NCBI GenBank assembly: GCA_022360315.1
Contig: JAKSDA010000167.1
Span: forward strand, 1 to 56,720
Source: Pseudomonadota bacterium
GTDB taxonomy: Bacteria > Myxococcota_A > Polyangia > Haliangiales > Haliangiaceae
Direction of reading: 5' to 3'
DNA length: 56,720 nt
The stretch's first letter is position 1, and every line of letters starts with the position of its first letter. Shown piece by piece: positions 45,384 to 54,771 of the stretch. The notes beneath the pieces were generated by a model that had not been told where the DNA came from, did not search any database, and worked only from the letters and a program-made list of their open reading frames with translations. The position numbers and the translations under genes were made by a program.

Positions 45384-47119
45384 AATTGACCCTCCGCCAG
45401 AATGCGCAGACTCTTGAATCCGCGCAGATCAGGGGCCACCGACAGCGAACTCGATAAGTCGTAAGAGGCTTTGAGGCGCAGTCGATTGCTGGGCCAGGCC
45501 TCGATGACAAATCGACCGCCCAGGCGGTAGTCGAGTTCTTCGAAATCGACCTCGGCATACGCGGGCTGGGTGTCGAAATAGCGGCCATAAAACTCGGCCC
45601 GGGCTGTGAGCTTGCGCGCACCCTGGGTATAGCGCAGGTTGATTCCACCCTCGACGAAGGAACGCTCGCCCGAGGCTCCCGCATGGGCGGGCAGGGGGTC
45701 CACCTCTTTGCTGTGGTCGATATTCTGGACCAGATCTCGCTCGTACATCCGGAACAATCCCGACAAACCCACGGCGACCGCACGGCGCGGTCGGATTTCG
45801 ACTGCCAATCCGCCCTCGACAAACGTCGCTGCGTGGGGGTTGCGCATGACTCCCTCACCGCGGTGCTCGATCGCTGTGCCGCCCCGGATCAACACATCGA
45901 TGTTATCGTAAAGTACCGTGCCCGCGCGCAGGTCGGCGTAGAGCCGGGGCAATGGCACGCCGAGGTCGAGATAGTTCCTCGGCTGGGCATCCGGCCCCGG
46001 CCGCTCGATGGCGTAAAGACCGTACATCCAGTCCGAGTTGGTCCGGTTTTCGACTTCGATGTTGACCGTGGTCACCTCGGAGATGCGCGCGCGTACCTGT
46101 GCACTGGTCCGTGCTACCCGCTCGCCGAGAGTGCGCAGCCCTGTGCGAATTGCAATGTCTCGGCTCCACTGCAGAGCCAGATTGCCCTGAAAATGGGTAA
46201 CTCCACCGAAACGCAACATACTGGCGCTGATGAATAGAGGGACCGGCGTCCGCTCGTACACGGCTACGCGGCCGTCCAGTCCGGCGATGAACCCACCGGA
46301 CTGGCTCATGGCGTCAGAGGCGAAGAGATCGACGCTGCGCCCGGTAAATGCCCCCAGCGAAAACAGCGATCGATCGTAGCCCACAGTGACCCCGTCGAAA
46401 TGAGCGATGGCCGGCCCGTAGCGGTACTGGCGTCCGGCCCGCACAAATAGCGGCCGCAACCAGGGCACGCTCAAAAAACTGTCGAGCTGGGCGTAGGCAC
46501 TGCGAATGCGCCGGTCTTTTACTCCATCGCCGTCCTGGACCGACGGCAGCGCTTCGATACAGGAGGACCCGTTCTTATCGATCGTGCAGTCAGCGGTTTC
46601 CTGGTCGAAGCGAAACTGGGCTGCAGCGTACGCCGACAAACTCGGCACGAAGAGGCCGCGACTGCTGATGGTCGCGTCGCCAAAGTAATAGAGGCGCAAT
46701 TGATCGTACCCGCTGATCGGCTGGTCGGCGGGATCTCCGCCATCGAGCCCAAAGCCGAGGTTAAAGCGAAAGGTCAACCGATCGCTGAGAGGTGGGCCCG
46801 GGAGCGGATCCGGGGCCAGGGCGCGAAATGGTGTGGAACGCACGCTGTCGTTGCGGACAGCACGGCGTTCGGCCTGTGCAACAGCGAGCCGCGAACCACG
46901 CGCCTGTGGGTGCCATCGCATCCGCAAGCTGGTCGGAGAGGGCAGCTTGCGCACGATCAGATCGTGAAACTCATCCCCGGCCATGGTCGCCGCCATGGTC
47001 GCTCGGTGCCGAGATCGGCCGGCATCGTTCTCGGCCCATGCCGCGCCGCCAGCCACAAACCAGCATGTCAAGGCGGCCACCAGGGCGACCACCGCGGTTG
47101 CGCTGTCGAGCCGGGTCAT
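45380..47119 (-). CDS. Outer-membrane beta-barrel of porin-cytochrome conduit
   Basis: 579 residues with a signal (AVVALVAALTCWFVAGGAAWA). Alternating polar/aromatic strands fill the rest (RLTFRFNLGFG, LRLYYFGDATI, VEGGINLRYTQ, DYRLGGRFVIEAW). It has no CxxCH. It lies between two multiheme cytochrome genes with adjacent or overlapping ends, as MtrB- or OmbB-type barrels do. The sequence itself shows no clear MtrB signature, so the conduit role is inferred from context. Confidence 0.75.
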   Translation of the reverse strand: MTRLDSATAVVALVAALTCWFVAGGAAWAENDAGRSRHRATMAATMAGDEFHDLIVRKLPSPTSLRMRWHPQARGSRLAVAQAERRAVRNDSVRSTPFRALAPDPLPGPPLSDRLTFRFNLGFGLDGGDPADQPISGYDQLRLYYFGDATISSRGLFVPSLSAYAAAQFRFDQETADCTIDKNGSSCIEALPSVQDGDGVKDRRIRSAYAQLDSFLSVPWLRPLFVRAGRQYRYGPAIAHFDGVTVGYDRSLFSLGAFTGRSVDLFASDAMSQSGGFIAGLDGRVAVYERTPVPLFISASMLRFGGVTHFQGNLALQWSRDIAIRTGLRTLGERVARTSAQVRARISEVTTVNIEVENRTNSDWMYGLYAIERPGPDAQPRNYLDLGVPLPRLYADLRAGTVLYDNIDVLIRGGTAIEHRGEGVMRNPHAATFVEGGLAVEIRPRRAVAVGLSGLFRMYERDLVQNIDHSKEVDPLPAHAGASGERSFVEGGINLRYTQGARKLTARAEFYGRYFDTQPAYAEVDFEELDYRLGGRFVIEAWPSNRLRLKASYDLSSSLSVAPDLRGFKSLRILAEGQL

Positions 47120-48415
47120 TTACCGGGCCATCCCCTGCGAAAGATGACACCGGTCGCACGACTGTCCGGGATTGTGACAGGTCAAGCACGAACGCAGTCT
47201 GAGCCGGGCGGGCAGTCCATGGTTGATGCGAAATGCGTTTAGCGGCAGATGAGAGCGCGGCAGCCGGGAGTGGCACGCCACACAAAACGTGCTGCGGTGG
47301 CACAGCGCGCAGCGATCGGCGCGTGCCGAAGCAGCTGGGCCGTGATCGTACTCAGTCCACGTGATCACGTGGTCGCTGGGCTGCATGATCTGATGGCATT
47401 CGTCGCAGGTATCGCGACTCTGGCCCGACATGAATGTGTGGCAACGCGCGCATCGCTGCGAGTCGGCCCGAGCGTCAGCGGCGTGATCGCGGCGAAACGC
47501 CAGGGTGTGATCCTCGGGCCGCTCGAGCGGCGGGAGGTGTGAGCGCGGCGCCAGAATTCCGATATACCTCGAGATCTTGCGGTGACAGGTCTGGCAGATA
47601 TACATCCGGCTGGACGACGGCGTGCGGTCGAAATCGTCGTGGCAGCCGACGCATACCCGGGTGACCGGTGTCGGATGATCGCCGATCTGGTGCGCGTTCG
47701 GGCTGGCGGTGTGGCACTCTACACAGCGGATCGGGGTACCCCGACGATCGCGCGCGTGATTGCCGTGATCGAAGTGCAAATCGCCCGTGATCAGGCGCCG
47801 CTGGCGGCGAATCGCACTGTGGCCGGGGCGATGACACTGGGCGCACAGATTCATCGGCGGAGTACCCGGCGGCGCGGCTTCGGGTGCGTGGCAGCGCCCG
47901 CATACGCCATGCCGGGCAGCGGTCGGTCTGCCGGCATCGTCGCGAGTATGGCAATCCTCGCATGTGACGTGAAAGCCAACCCGGGCCTCGATACGCTCGA
48001 AATCGAGGTGCTTTTGGTGCGAAAACTGCGACGGAAGGACGCGCCGACTGTACTCGGGTGGATACGGGGCCAGCGGTGAGCCACCGCTGCGGGTCGGATC
48101 GACTGCCTCGTGACACACGGCGCACATACTGCCGGGCAAGGACAGAAAATCGGACTGATGGCACTGGGCGCGATCGCAGGGAGCGTGATCCCGCGCTCCG
48201 GGTACGGCCGGGTCACCGCGAAGAACCGCGTCCAGGCCGTGGCAATCGGTGCACGCCAGCATGTTGTGATCGCCGTGGGGAAAGCGCTTTTCAGCGCTGG
48301 GGTCGGCAGATGTGACCGGCGTGGCCGACACCCGGGGCTGGCACGCCACGACTACGAGCCCGAGTGCGGTAACGAGCCAGTTCACCCGATGCCGGCTGAA
48401 CGCATTCCCGTCCAT
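47120..48415 (-). CDS. Lipoprotein multiheme cytochrome (15 sites)
   Basis: 431 residues. Lipobox TALGLVVVAC (Cys at about 25) predicts outer-membrane lipid anchoring. I count 14 CxxCH motifs plus one CX4CH (CDRAQCH), with FPHGDHN, FSHQKHL and FDHGNHA as likely distal His ligands. It is the first gene of the conduit operon; its TAA stop abuts the barrel ATG. It is probably the terminal cytochrome, placed on the cell surface if the barrel passes electrons outward. Confidence 0.9.
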   Translation of the reverse strand: MDGNAFSRHRVNWLVTALGLVVVACQPRVSATPVTSADPSAEKRFPHGDHNMLACTDCHGLDAVLRGDPAVPGARDHAPCDRAQCHQSDFLSLPGSMCAVCHEAVDPTRSGGSPLAPYPPEYSRRVLPSQFSHQKHLDFERIEARVGFHVTCEDCHTRDDAGRPTAARHGVCGRCHAPEAAPPGTPPMNLCAQCHRPGHSAIRRQRRLITGDLHFDHGNHARDRRGTPIRCVECHTASPNAHQIGDHPTPVTRVCVGCHDDFDRTPSSSRMYICQTCHRKISRYIGILAPRSHLPPLERPEDHTLAFRRDHAADARADSQRCARCHTFMSGQSRDTCDECHQIMQPSDHVITWTEYDHGPAASARADRCALCHRSTFCVACHSRLPRSHLPLNAFRINHGLPARLRLRSCLTCHNPGQSCDRCHLSQGMAR

Positions 48416-48507
48416 TGCACCGCCAAACTATCACAAAATCGCAACGATTGCCGGAGCCGAAGCCCGGCACAGAGTCGATCACCGATGCCGGAACCGATCG
48501 CCGATGC

Positions 48508-48888
48508 TCATCGGGAGTCGAGCGCGCCGATGTCGGGCCCATCTCCCTGGGGGCGCGGATAGAATCGCACCACCGCAGGCAATGATATCGAGATATAGGT
48601 CGAGTTGACGCTGTTGCCCACCATGGTGTTGTGGACAATGGCTCGGCTGGAATTCGAGCCGCTGAGTCGGATCGCACCGCGATATTCGCTGAGGTTTGCA
48701 GTTCAACAGTTGGATACGGAATCGCCCATGGGATCCGCGTAGACAATTTCAGTTTGGTCTACCCAGACTCGGTCTTCGATCTTGCATACGTTCGAGGCGC
48801 ACTCGCTGTGCTCCTCGCACCCGCGACACACCAGCCGCTGCGGAGGCTGATCGAGTCGAGGGCTGCGGCAACTGCCTCGGCGAATCAT
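48508..48888 (-). pseudogene. Decayed parallel beta-helix protein, in-frame TGA
   Basis: One minus-strand frame reads a Cys-rich segment (VCRGCEEHSECASNVC), then EIVYADPMGDSVSNC, the usual opening of myxobacterial beta-helix proteins, then TGA (48703-48705). The same frame continues for 64 residues to a second stop: RGAIRLSG, AIVHNTMVGN and a typical beta-helix ending, GDGPDIGALDSR. Only about one helix turn remains between opening and ending, so most of the gene appears deleted as well as interrupted. The N-terminus above 48888 is also lost. Confidence 0.6.
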
Positions 48889-49120
48889 GTGGTGAGTCCC
48901 AGGGCAATGGGCGTTGCGAAACCGACTAGCTGAATGTCTATGATGGGCAGGGCGAGGCTATACAGCAATAATAAAACCAGCCACTTGCCCCGCTCAATCG
49001 AACTGCCTATCAATGGCGCCAGGAGCGCGTTTGGCACGCGCTGGAGCGGCGCTGGTCTGTGAGAAGTGTCGCTTGACACCTCGGTAGACCGCATAGCAAT
49101 CTGAGGCGTTGGCACGGAGA

Positions 49121-50200
49121 ATGACGACGACCCTCGAGTTTCGCCAGCATGAGGAATTTCACCGCGCGGCGCTTCACATGGCAGGTGCTGGCGCGCTTGC
49201 CGGACTGCTCGGCCACGCGCTCTTTCACGGTCCGGGCTCGCCCTGGGCTCTGGCCATGGTCGCCGCGGCAACTGTCGTTGCTGCGCTGTCGCCCGCGCTT
49301 CGCCGCCAGATCGACGAGGTCGCGGTGCGCATGGGGTTTGCGGCAATGGCCGCTGCCGCCCTGGTGCTGCTTCTGCGCATCGGCCAGCCCGCGTGGGCGA
49401 TCGCGGCGTTCTCCCTGCTCTTCGGCCTGGCCATTGGATGGGGGCTGCGCGGACCCAGATTGCTCCTGGCAATCGCTTGCGGCGCCGGAGTAGCCCTGCT
49501 CGGACGCTACGTATTCCTGTCCATCGGCCATGCCCAGGAACTGTCCTCGCTGCCCGCCTGGCTGGTCACCAGCGCAGCTGGCGCAGCCTTCTCCTTCATC
49601 TCGGTGTTCGCCCTCCTCCCGCAACATCTCGCCCTCCATGGCGACAGCGTCGCCTCCACCTACGACGAGTTGCACGGCTCGCTCACCGGCGAAGTGCGCG
49701 AGCTGGTCGACCGCAGCTACCAGCTGTGGAGTAATGCCAACAGCGAACTGGCCCGGGAAAACGCCAATCGGCGCAGTCTGCGCGACGGTGTATTGCGGCT
49801 CTTTGCAGTGGCCCGACGCTGGCAGTCGGTCGAGGAACGGGGGACCCAGACCATGGCGTCGTCGCTGGTCGAACGCATGGAGTCCCTGGAAAAGCGCATT
49901 GCCGACACCGATGACGAGATCACGCGCAACCAGTACGAACAGGCAAAAGCGGCGCTGGCCGAACAACTGCGCTATATCAAAGATATCGGGATCAGCCGAG
50001 AGCGTGTCCTGGCCCGCATGCACAACTACCTGGCCGCCATGGAGCGGCTTCGCATGGCAGTGATCAACCTCGAATCGACCAACGCGTCGCGCGACGCAGT
50101 CGATGTCCAGCCGCTGGTCAATGACCTGGAAAAACTCGGCGCCGATATGGATGATTCGTCCGAAGCGCTGATCGAGGTCGAGCGCTTGACGTCGAAGTAA
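49121..50200 (+). CDS. Membrane protein with cytoplasmic coiled coil
   Basis: About 359 residues from ATG 49121 (TTG 49109 is an alternative). The first 180 residues hold five or six hydrophobic helices (GAGALAGLLGHALF, LAMVAAATVVAAL, GFAAMAAAALVLLL, AAFSLLFGLAIGW and others). The rest is charged, predicted helical and coiled-coil (SLVERMESLEKRIADTDDEI). I do not recognise the family; such proteins often anchor signalling or scaffold complexes. It is upstream of the TPR gene on the same strand. Confidence 0.75.
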   Translation: MTTTLEFRQHEEFHRAALHMAGAGALAGLLGHALFHGPGSPWALAMVAAATVVAALSPALRRQIDEVAVRMGFAAMAAAALVLLLRIGQPAWAIAAFSLLFGLAIGWGLRGPRLLLAIACGAGVALLGRYVFLSIGHAQELSSLPAWLVTSAAGAAFSFISVFALLPQHLALHGDSVASTYDELHGSLTGEVRELVDRSYQLWSNANSELARENANRRSLRDGVLRLFAVARRWQSVEERGTQTMASSLVERMESLEKRIADTDDEITRNQYEQAKAALAEQLRYIKDIGISRERVLARMHNYLAAMERLRMAVINLESTNASRDAVDVQPLVNDLEKLGADMDDSSEALIEVERLTSK

Positions 50201-50319
50201 CTTTCTCGGCACGAGTTCGGCCGGACCTCTCGGCAGGCAATGCGGAGCGGCCGGCGATTCGGTCGTCGCCGGGTCCATGCGGGCTTTTCAGGTGCGCCCT
50301 TTCTGCTACTCTCGCGATA

Positions 50320-51162
50320 ATGAGAGTGACAATGCTCCTGGCTTTCCTGTCCTGTCTGGCCCTGGTACTGGCATCTGCTCCGGTTGCGGCCGACCAGGCC
50401 GGGGCCCACTACCGCAGAGGGTTGGCGTTCAAGGAGCAGGGCAAGGTCGATAAGGCCATTGCCGAGTTCCGCAAGGCGGTGGCTGCGCGGGCCAATCACA
50501 TCATGGCATGGGCCTCCCTCGGTCATCTCTACAAAAAGAAGAAGCAGTACAAGAAAGCCGTCGACGCCTACGAGAAAGCGACCCAGATCAGCAAGAAGGA
50601 CCCGATCTTGTGGTCCAACCTGGGCATGGCCTACTACCGGGCGAAACGCGTCGATGACGCAATCGCGGCGCTGGAGAAGTCATTACAGCTCGATGCCGAG
50701 AACGCCGAAGCCCAGGCCAATCTGGGCGCGCTGAAGCGCAGGAAAGGCGACCTCCGGGCCGCTCTTCGCCATTTGAGCCACGCGGTCAAGCTGAGGCCGA
50801 AAGACGCCACCTACCGCAGTAATCTGGGCGTGGCCTACCGGGTGGCCAAAGAATTCGACAAGGCTGCCATCGAGCTCAGAAAAGCCATCGAACTCGAACC
50901 GGCGATAGCCGAGTTTCACTTCAACCTCGGCGTGGTCTATCGCCGGCAGGAAATGGTCGACGAGGCCATCGCAGCGTACGAGCAGGCAGTGACGCTCAAG
51001 CCGACCTATGCCAAGGCGTGGTACGACCTGGGCCACATGCATCGCCTCAACCACGACAACGACAGGGCCATCGAGGCATTTCGCAAATATCTCGCTCTCA
51101 CCAGGGGCAAGAACCCCAAAAACGACCGGCTGATCCGCGAGCAGATCGAGGCCCTCCAGTAA
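50320..51162 (+). CDS. Exported TPR-repeat protein
   Basis: 280 residues: signal peptide (MLLAFLSCLALVLASAPVAA) followed by about seven tetratricopeptide repeats (for example AHYRRGLAFKEQGKVDKAI and WYDLGHMHRLNHDNDRAIEA). TPRs form superhelical protein-binding platforms. It is probably periplasmic or outer-membrane associated; its partner is unknown. Confidence 0.85.
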   Translation: MRVTMLLAFLSCLALVLASAPVAADQAGAHYRRGLAFKEQGKVDKAIAEFRKAVAARANHIMAWASLGHLYKKKKQYKKAVDAYEKATQISKKDPILWSNLGMAYYRAKRVDDAIAALEKSLQLDAENAEAQANLGALKRRKGDLRAALRHLSHAVKLRPKDATYRSNLGVAYRVAKEFDKAAIELRKAIELEPAIAEFHFNLGVVYRRQEMVDEAIAAYEQAVTLKPTYAKAWYDLGHMHRLNHDNDRAIEAFRKYLALTRGKNPKNDRLIREQIEALQ

Positions 51163-51163
51163 A

Positions 51164-51211
51164 CCGCAACCAAACCGGAAACCAACCCGCAACCAAACCG
51201 CAACCAAACCG
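51164..51211 (+). repeat. Short tandem repeat after the TPR stop
   Basis: Imperfect copies of CCGCAACCAAA (51164 onward, about four copies) begin one base after the TAA stop and run to the next gene's leader. It is a simple C/A-rich repeat of unknown role, possibly a slippage-prone spacer. Confidence 0.7.
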
Positions 51212-51224
51212 ATAGACTGGAATC

Positions 51225-51968
51225 GTGCGCATCAGTTGGCTCGAACCCGAGGTCGTGCGCGTCACGCGAGCGGCTTTGCAAGCCCGCCATCCCGATTGGG
51301 CGGTCCATTTCATGCCCGCGTTCGAGGCACCGGCTCTTCCTGCCGGCATCGATGCGGCTCTGTGGCCCAGGATCTCCGAGCACGTGGCCCGGGCCGAGCG
51401 GGTCAGCCAGGCGATTAGAGATGAGGGCTTCGAACCGGCACTGGCTCGCTTTCGCGGCTCGGGTCACGCGGTCGAGCAGGCCACGCTCATCGCTGCAGCA
51501 GTTCAGATCGAACGACTGGAGTTCGATCTCGTGGTCGAGCTCCTGCGCTGCAAGATCGATGAGTTTGTCGCCTACGGAGCCTTTCTCGACCTTTTGCAAC
51601 AATTCGGAAAATCACCTCGCGCCCTGATCGCATACGAGAATTTCTGCACCTCGTGCAGACACACCGAGAGCGATCTGGCCAGCTGGGGCGACCGTGTGAG
51701 CGCAGTGCGCGACGGCCTGGCCAGTTTTTACGTGAGTTGCGGCCACCACGATGAGGGACACCGGCGATTCCTGGAGCGCCATCAGGAAGACCCGACCAGC
51801 GTCCTGGTCGCTCTGGCAGCCAGTCGATCGTTTTGGGTAGCCGGTGCCACCAACCTGGCCATCCACTGGCTCGGGCTGGGCGCCGAACGCGCCCGGGCGC
51901 TCGGTCGAACTGAACTGGCCGTTCGATTGCGCAAGAAACAAGCCATCCTGCGCGCCCGACAGAGCTGA
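51225..51968 (+). CDS. Hypothetical helical (TPR-like) protein
   Basis: 247 residues from GTG 51225. It is entirely helical in appearance, with repeated helix pairs (RRFLERHQEDPTSVLVALAA, LGAERARALGRTELAVRLR) reminiscent of degenerate TPRs, plus a central CTSCRHTESD segment. No family is recognised. It follows the TPR gene by 62 bases and may act with it. It is convergent with the ABC-F gene, whose stop begins at the next base. Confidence 0.7.
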   Translation: MRISWLEPEVVRVTRAALQARHPDWAVHFMPAFEAPALPAGIDAALWPRISEHVARAERVSQAIRDEGFEPALARFRGSGHAVEQATLIAAAVQIERLEFDLVVELLRCKIDEFVAYGAFLDLLQQFGKSPRALIAYENFCTSCRHTESDLASWGDRVSAVRDGLASFYVSCGHHDEGHRRFLERHQEDPTSVLVALAASRSFWVAGATNLAIHWLGLGAERARALGRTELAVRLRKKQAILRARQS

Positions 51969-53558
51969 TCATTCCGAGCGTACACCGGCAACGGATTTTC
52001 TGACCCTTGACCCCACTTCGCCTTTCAAAGCCGCCGAGTCCCAAGTCTCGATCGCGATATGCCGGTTGCAAAGGCGCCACACGGTCGAGGTCACCGCGCG
52101 GGCAAACACCTGGTCGTGGGATACCATCACCAACGCGCCGGGATAATCGATCAATGCTGATTCGAGTCTCTCGATCGATGGCAGATCGAGGTGATTGGTC
52201 GGCTCGTCGAGCACCACCATCCAGGTGTCCAGGCCCATGCCGCGCGCGATAGCCAGCTTGCGAAGCTCGCCGGGCGACGGCTCCGATGTGGCCAGCACTC
52301 GATCGGGTTCGAGACCAAGCGCGGCAGCGATTTGCAAGATACGGCCGCGTTCCTGGCGGGATTGGCCACGGATCTCGGCCAGGATGGTTTTGGCTGCATC
52401 GGCCGAGACGGTCTGAGGAAGGTACAGGATACGCGCGCGGTCGATGGTGCTATGGGCGAGAAGAGCGCGAAGAAGGGTGGTTTTGCCGGCGCCGTTGGGG
52501 CCGGCAAGATGGATACGGCTGGTCCGCTCGACCGATACGCGAATGTCGCGGACCAGTACTCGAGGCCGCGACCCCGGACCCGGCGCGGTCAGAGTCGGGC
52601 GGTCGAGGGTCATGAGAAAGCGCTTCGGCGCCGGCTGATAATCGATGAATAGCGAACGCCCACGCTCCTTTACCATATCGAGCGAGCTTGCTAGGTGCGC
52701 GCTGGCTCGCTCGGCAGCGCGGCGCACGACAGTCACATTGCGCGCGATCCGGGCCTCGCCGGCCATGGCGCGACCACGGGCGGTCACACTGCGCGCATCC
52801 GAGTCTTTTTTGCCCTTGATGCGGCTTCTGGCGCTGATCTTGGCCTGGGCAGAGTCGCGTTTTCTGCGTTCATCGGCCAGGCGGCGGTGCATTCGGTCTG
52901 CCTCGTCGCGCGCTCGCTGGTGTATGCGCAGGCGTTCTTGCAGGCGGGATTGCCACTCGTCGCGAGCTTCGCTGTAGGAAGCCCGATAGACCTCGGTGTG
53001 ACCGCGATGGACCCGCACGGTATGCGTGGTGAGTTGCTCGAGCAACATGCGGTCGTGTGACACGACCAGGCCGACACCGCGAAAACGCTGCAGTGCCGCA
53101 ACCACGACGTCTCGGGCCCGGTCATCGAGATGGTTGGTCGGCTCGTCGAGGAGCAGTACGTCCGGGCTCGCCGCCAGGGCAGCGCCGATCTGCCACCGCT
53201 TGCGTTGGCCCGGCGACAGCGTCGACCATCGCTCGAGATCATCGGGATCGAGTTCGAGCCGGGCTTTGAGTCGCGCCGCAGGGCGAGTCCACAGCTCGGC
53301 AAACTCGCCGATCTCATCGCTGAGCTCGGTGACTCGCTGGCGGCAGAAATGGATCAGTGCATCGTCGGGGTGGTGTGTGATTACACCTTGATTTGGCATG
53401 AGTTTCCTGGCGATCAGAGCGAGCAAGGTGGTTTTGCCGCTACCGTTTTCGCCGACCACGCCAGTCCAGCCGGCATGCAGATCGAGGGATACACGATCGA
53501 AAATGTCGACTGACGAGGAGTATGCGAACGAAATCCTGGATAGACGTACAAACGACAT
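51969..53558 (-). CDS. ABC-F family ATPase
   Basis: 529 residues from ATG 53556-53558 (AGGAG eight bases upstream; the longer frame is rejected). Two ABC cassettes without membrane segments: Walker A GENGSGKTT and GPNGAGKTT; signature loops LSPGQRKR and PSPGELRK (degenerate); Walker B LLLDEPTNHLD and VLDEPTNHLD. A basic interdomain linker contains many Arg/Lys, as in ribosome-binding ABC-F proteins. Members act in translation or antibiotic protection; it cannot be assigned to a subfamily from sequence alone. Confidence 0.9.
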   Translation of the reverse strand: MSFVRLSRISFAYSSSVDIFDRVSLDLHAGWTGVVGENGSGKTTLLALIARKLMPNQGVITHHPDDALIHFCRQRVTELSDEIGEFAELWTRPAARLKARLELDPDDLERWSTLSPGQRKRWQIGAALAASPDVLLLDEPTNHLDDRARDVVVAALQRFRGVGLVVSHDRMLLEQLTTHTVRVHRGHTEVYRASYSEARDEWQSRLQERLRIHQRARDEADRMHRRLADERRKRDSAQAKISARSRIKGKKDSDARSVTARGRAMAGEARIARNVTVVRRAAERASAHLASSLDMVKERGRSLFIDYQPAPKRFLMTLDRPTLTAPGPGSRPRVLVRDIRVSVERTSRIHLAGPNGAGKTTLLRALLAHSTIDRARILYLPQTVSADAAKTILAEIRGQSRQERGRILQIAAALGLEPDRVLATSEPSPGELRKLAIARGMGLDTWMVVLDEPTNHLDLPSIERLESALIDYPGALVMVSHDQVFARAVTSTVWRLCNRHIAIETWDSAALKGEVGSRVRKSVAGVRSE

Positions 53559-54771
53559 GACGTGGCTCCTGAACCAATCCCCGGCCAGGCGAGCCGCTTC
53601 GACAACGGCTGCCGCTGGCTGGCAAATGACGCACGGGCAATCGATCGGACGAGCAATCCAGGTGATCGACCGGAGCTCCCGTTCAGATGGTCGCACGGTG
53701 ATGCCAGCTGCGCGCCGAGGCAAATGCGCCGAGGTAAAACGCGCGATGAATGGTTTAGAAGTCGGTCATGGAGCGCCCTAGAGGGCAAGCAGAGTCTAGT
53801 CGGGAGGCTGTTCGGGAGCAAGACAAAATATGGTGCTGTATTCGACTTGCCGACCCTTTCAGCCCGTAGCGGAAGGGTCGTAACAGATCAGACCAAGTCG
53901 GTGACAGAGCTGCTCGAAGCAAAGAGAGCTGGTTGTTCATCGAGAAAGCATGCGGGAAGGGTGGCTTCATGTCACGACAGCTGGAGGCGCACACGGGTTG
54001 GTTTGGCAACCGGGGGTGCGGTAGGAAAATCCTGTTGTTTCGGTTGATTGCACGCGTGGCCACCGGTCCGGAATGTTCTGGCGGCTGATGCCATGATCAG
54101 GGTAGCGTATTAAGTCTTACGTTTGTCCATGGAGCTGACCTGCGAGGATCAGGCAAACTTGGCCGAGGCGAGTCATCCTGGGGGGGCGACGGCGATAGAG
54201 GACAGTGCGTAGTGATCTTCGTAGGGGGCAAGAGCGTTAACGGTTGGGTCTCCTTGGTGGAATCGTGAATCCGCAGAGGTCTTGGGCTAGCGGTAGCCAG
54301 GTTTCACAACTGCCGAGTGCGGCGCGCGATGTTATCCAGATGAACGCTCAGGAAGACGCAGAGGCGTTGGAAGAACGGGATGGCGGACACGCGCTCGATC
54401 GGCATGGATCGCAGCTGCAGTCGCCTATCGGCGCAGGTCGCCTCCCACCGCAGTGGCCAATCGCATCCGGCAACATTCAGCCCCACGCTCGCGTCGAGCC
54501 TGCCCCCGACGACAGCGGCAGTACTATCTCCCGCGTCAGACAGATTTTCGCATGATTTCGTTCTGACGTCCCGATGCGCCCGGAATTCGTACGTAAGGAT
54601 TGCTACAATTGCCGGGCACGCCGATGTACGGCCATTGACCGCACAAGTCGCAGGTAGTCGTTGACGAAGGTATCTACTTCTATGATCATTTGTACTTGAT
54701 GCTGGCAGTGGGAGTGCTGCCGGACAACCCAAGGATCAGCAAGTAACTGACGGCTGTTAAAGGCGCTAGCA
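53559..54771. other. 1.2-kb stretch without a recognisable gene
   Basis: Short open frames exist (for example a plus-strand frame at 54244-54555), but none has a ribosome-binding site, signal or family motif. It may hold gene remnants or an RNA. The last 70 bases lead into the second kinase gene, whose start has only a weak ribosome-binding site. Confidence 0.4.

Noticed and set aside
48703..48705. TGA read as selenocysteine
   Set aside because: The surrounding protein is missing most of its beta-helix, so a decayed gene is far more likely; no SECIS-like stem was evident.
48885..49472. 195-residue minus-strand frame with a hydrophobic end
   Set aside because: Most of it is antisense to the membrane/coiled-coil gene; the short hydrophobic end has no start or ribosome-binding site of its own.
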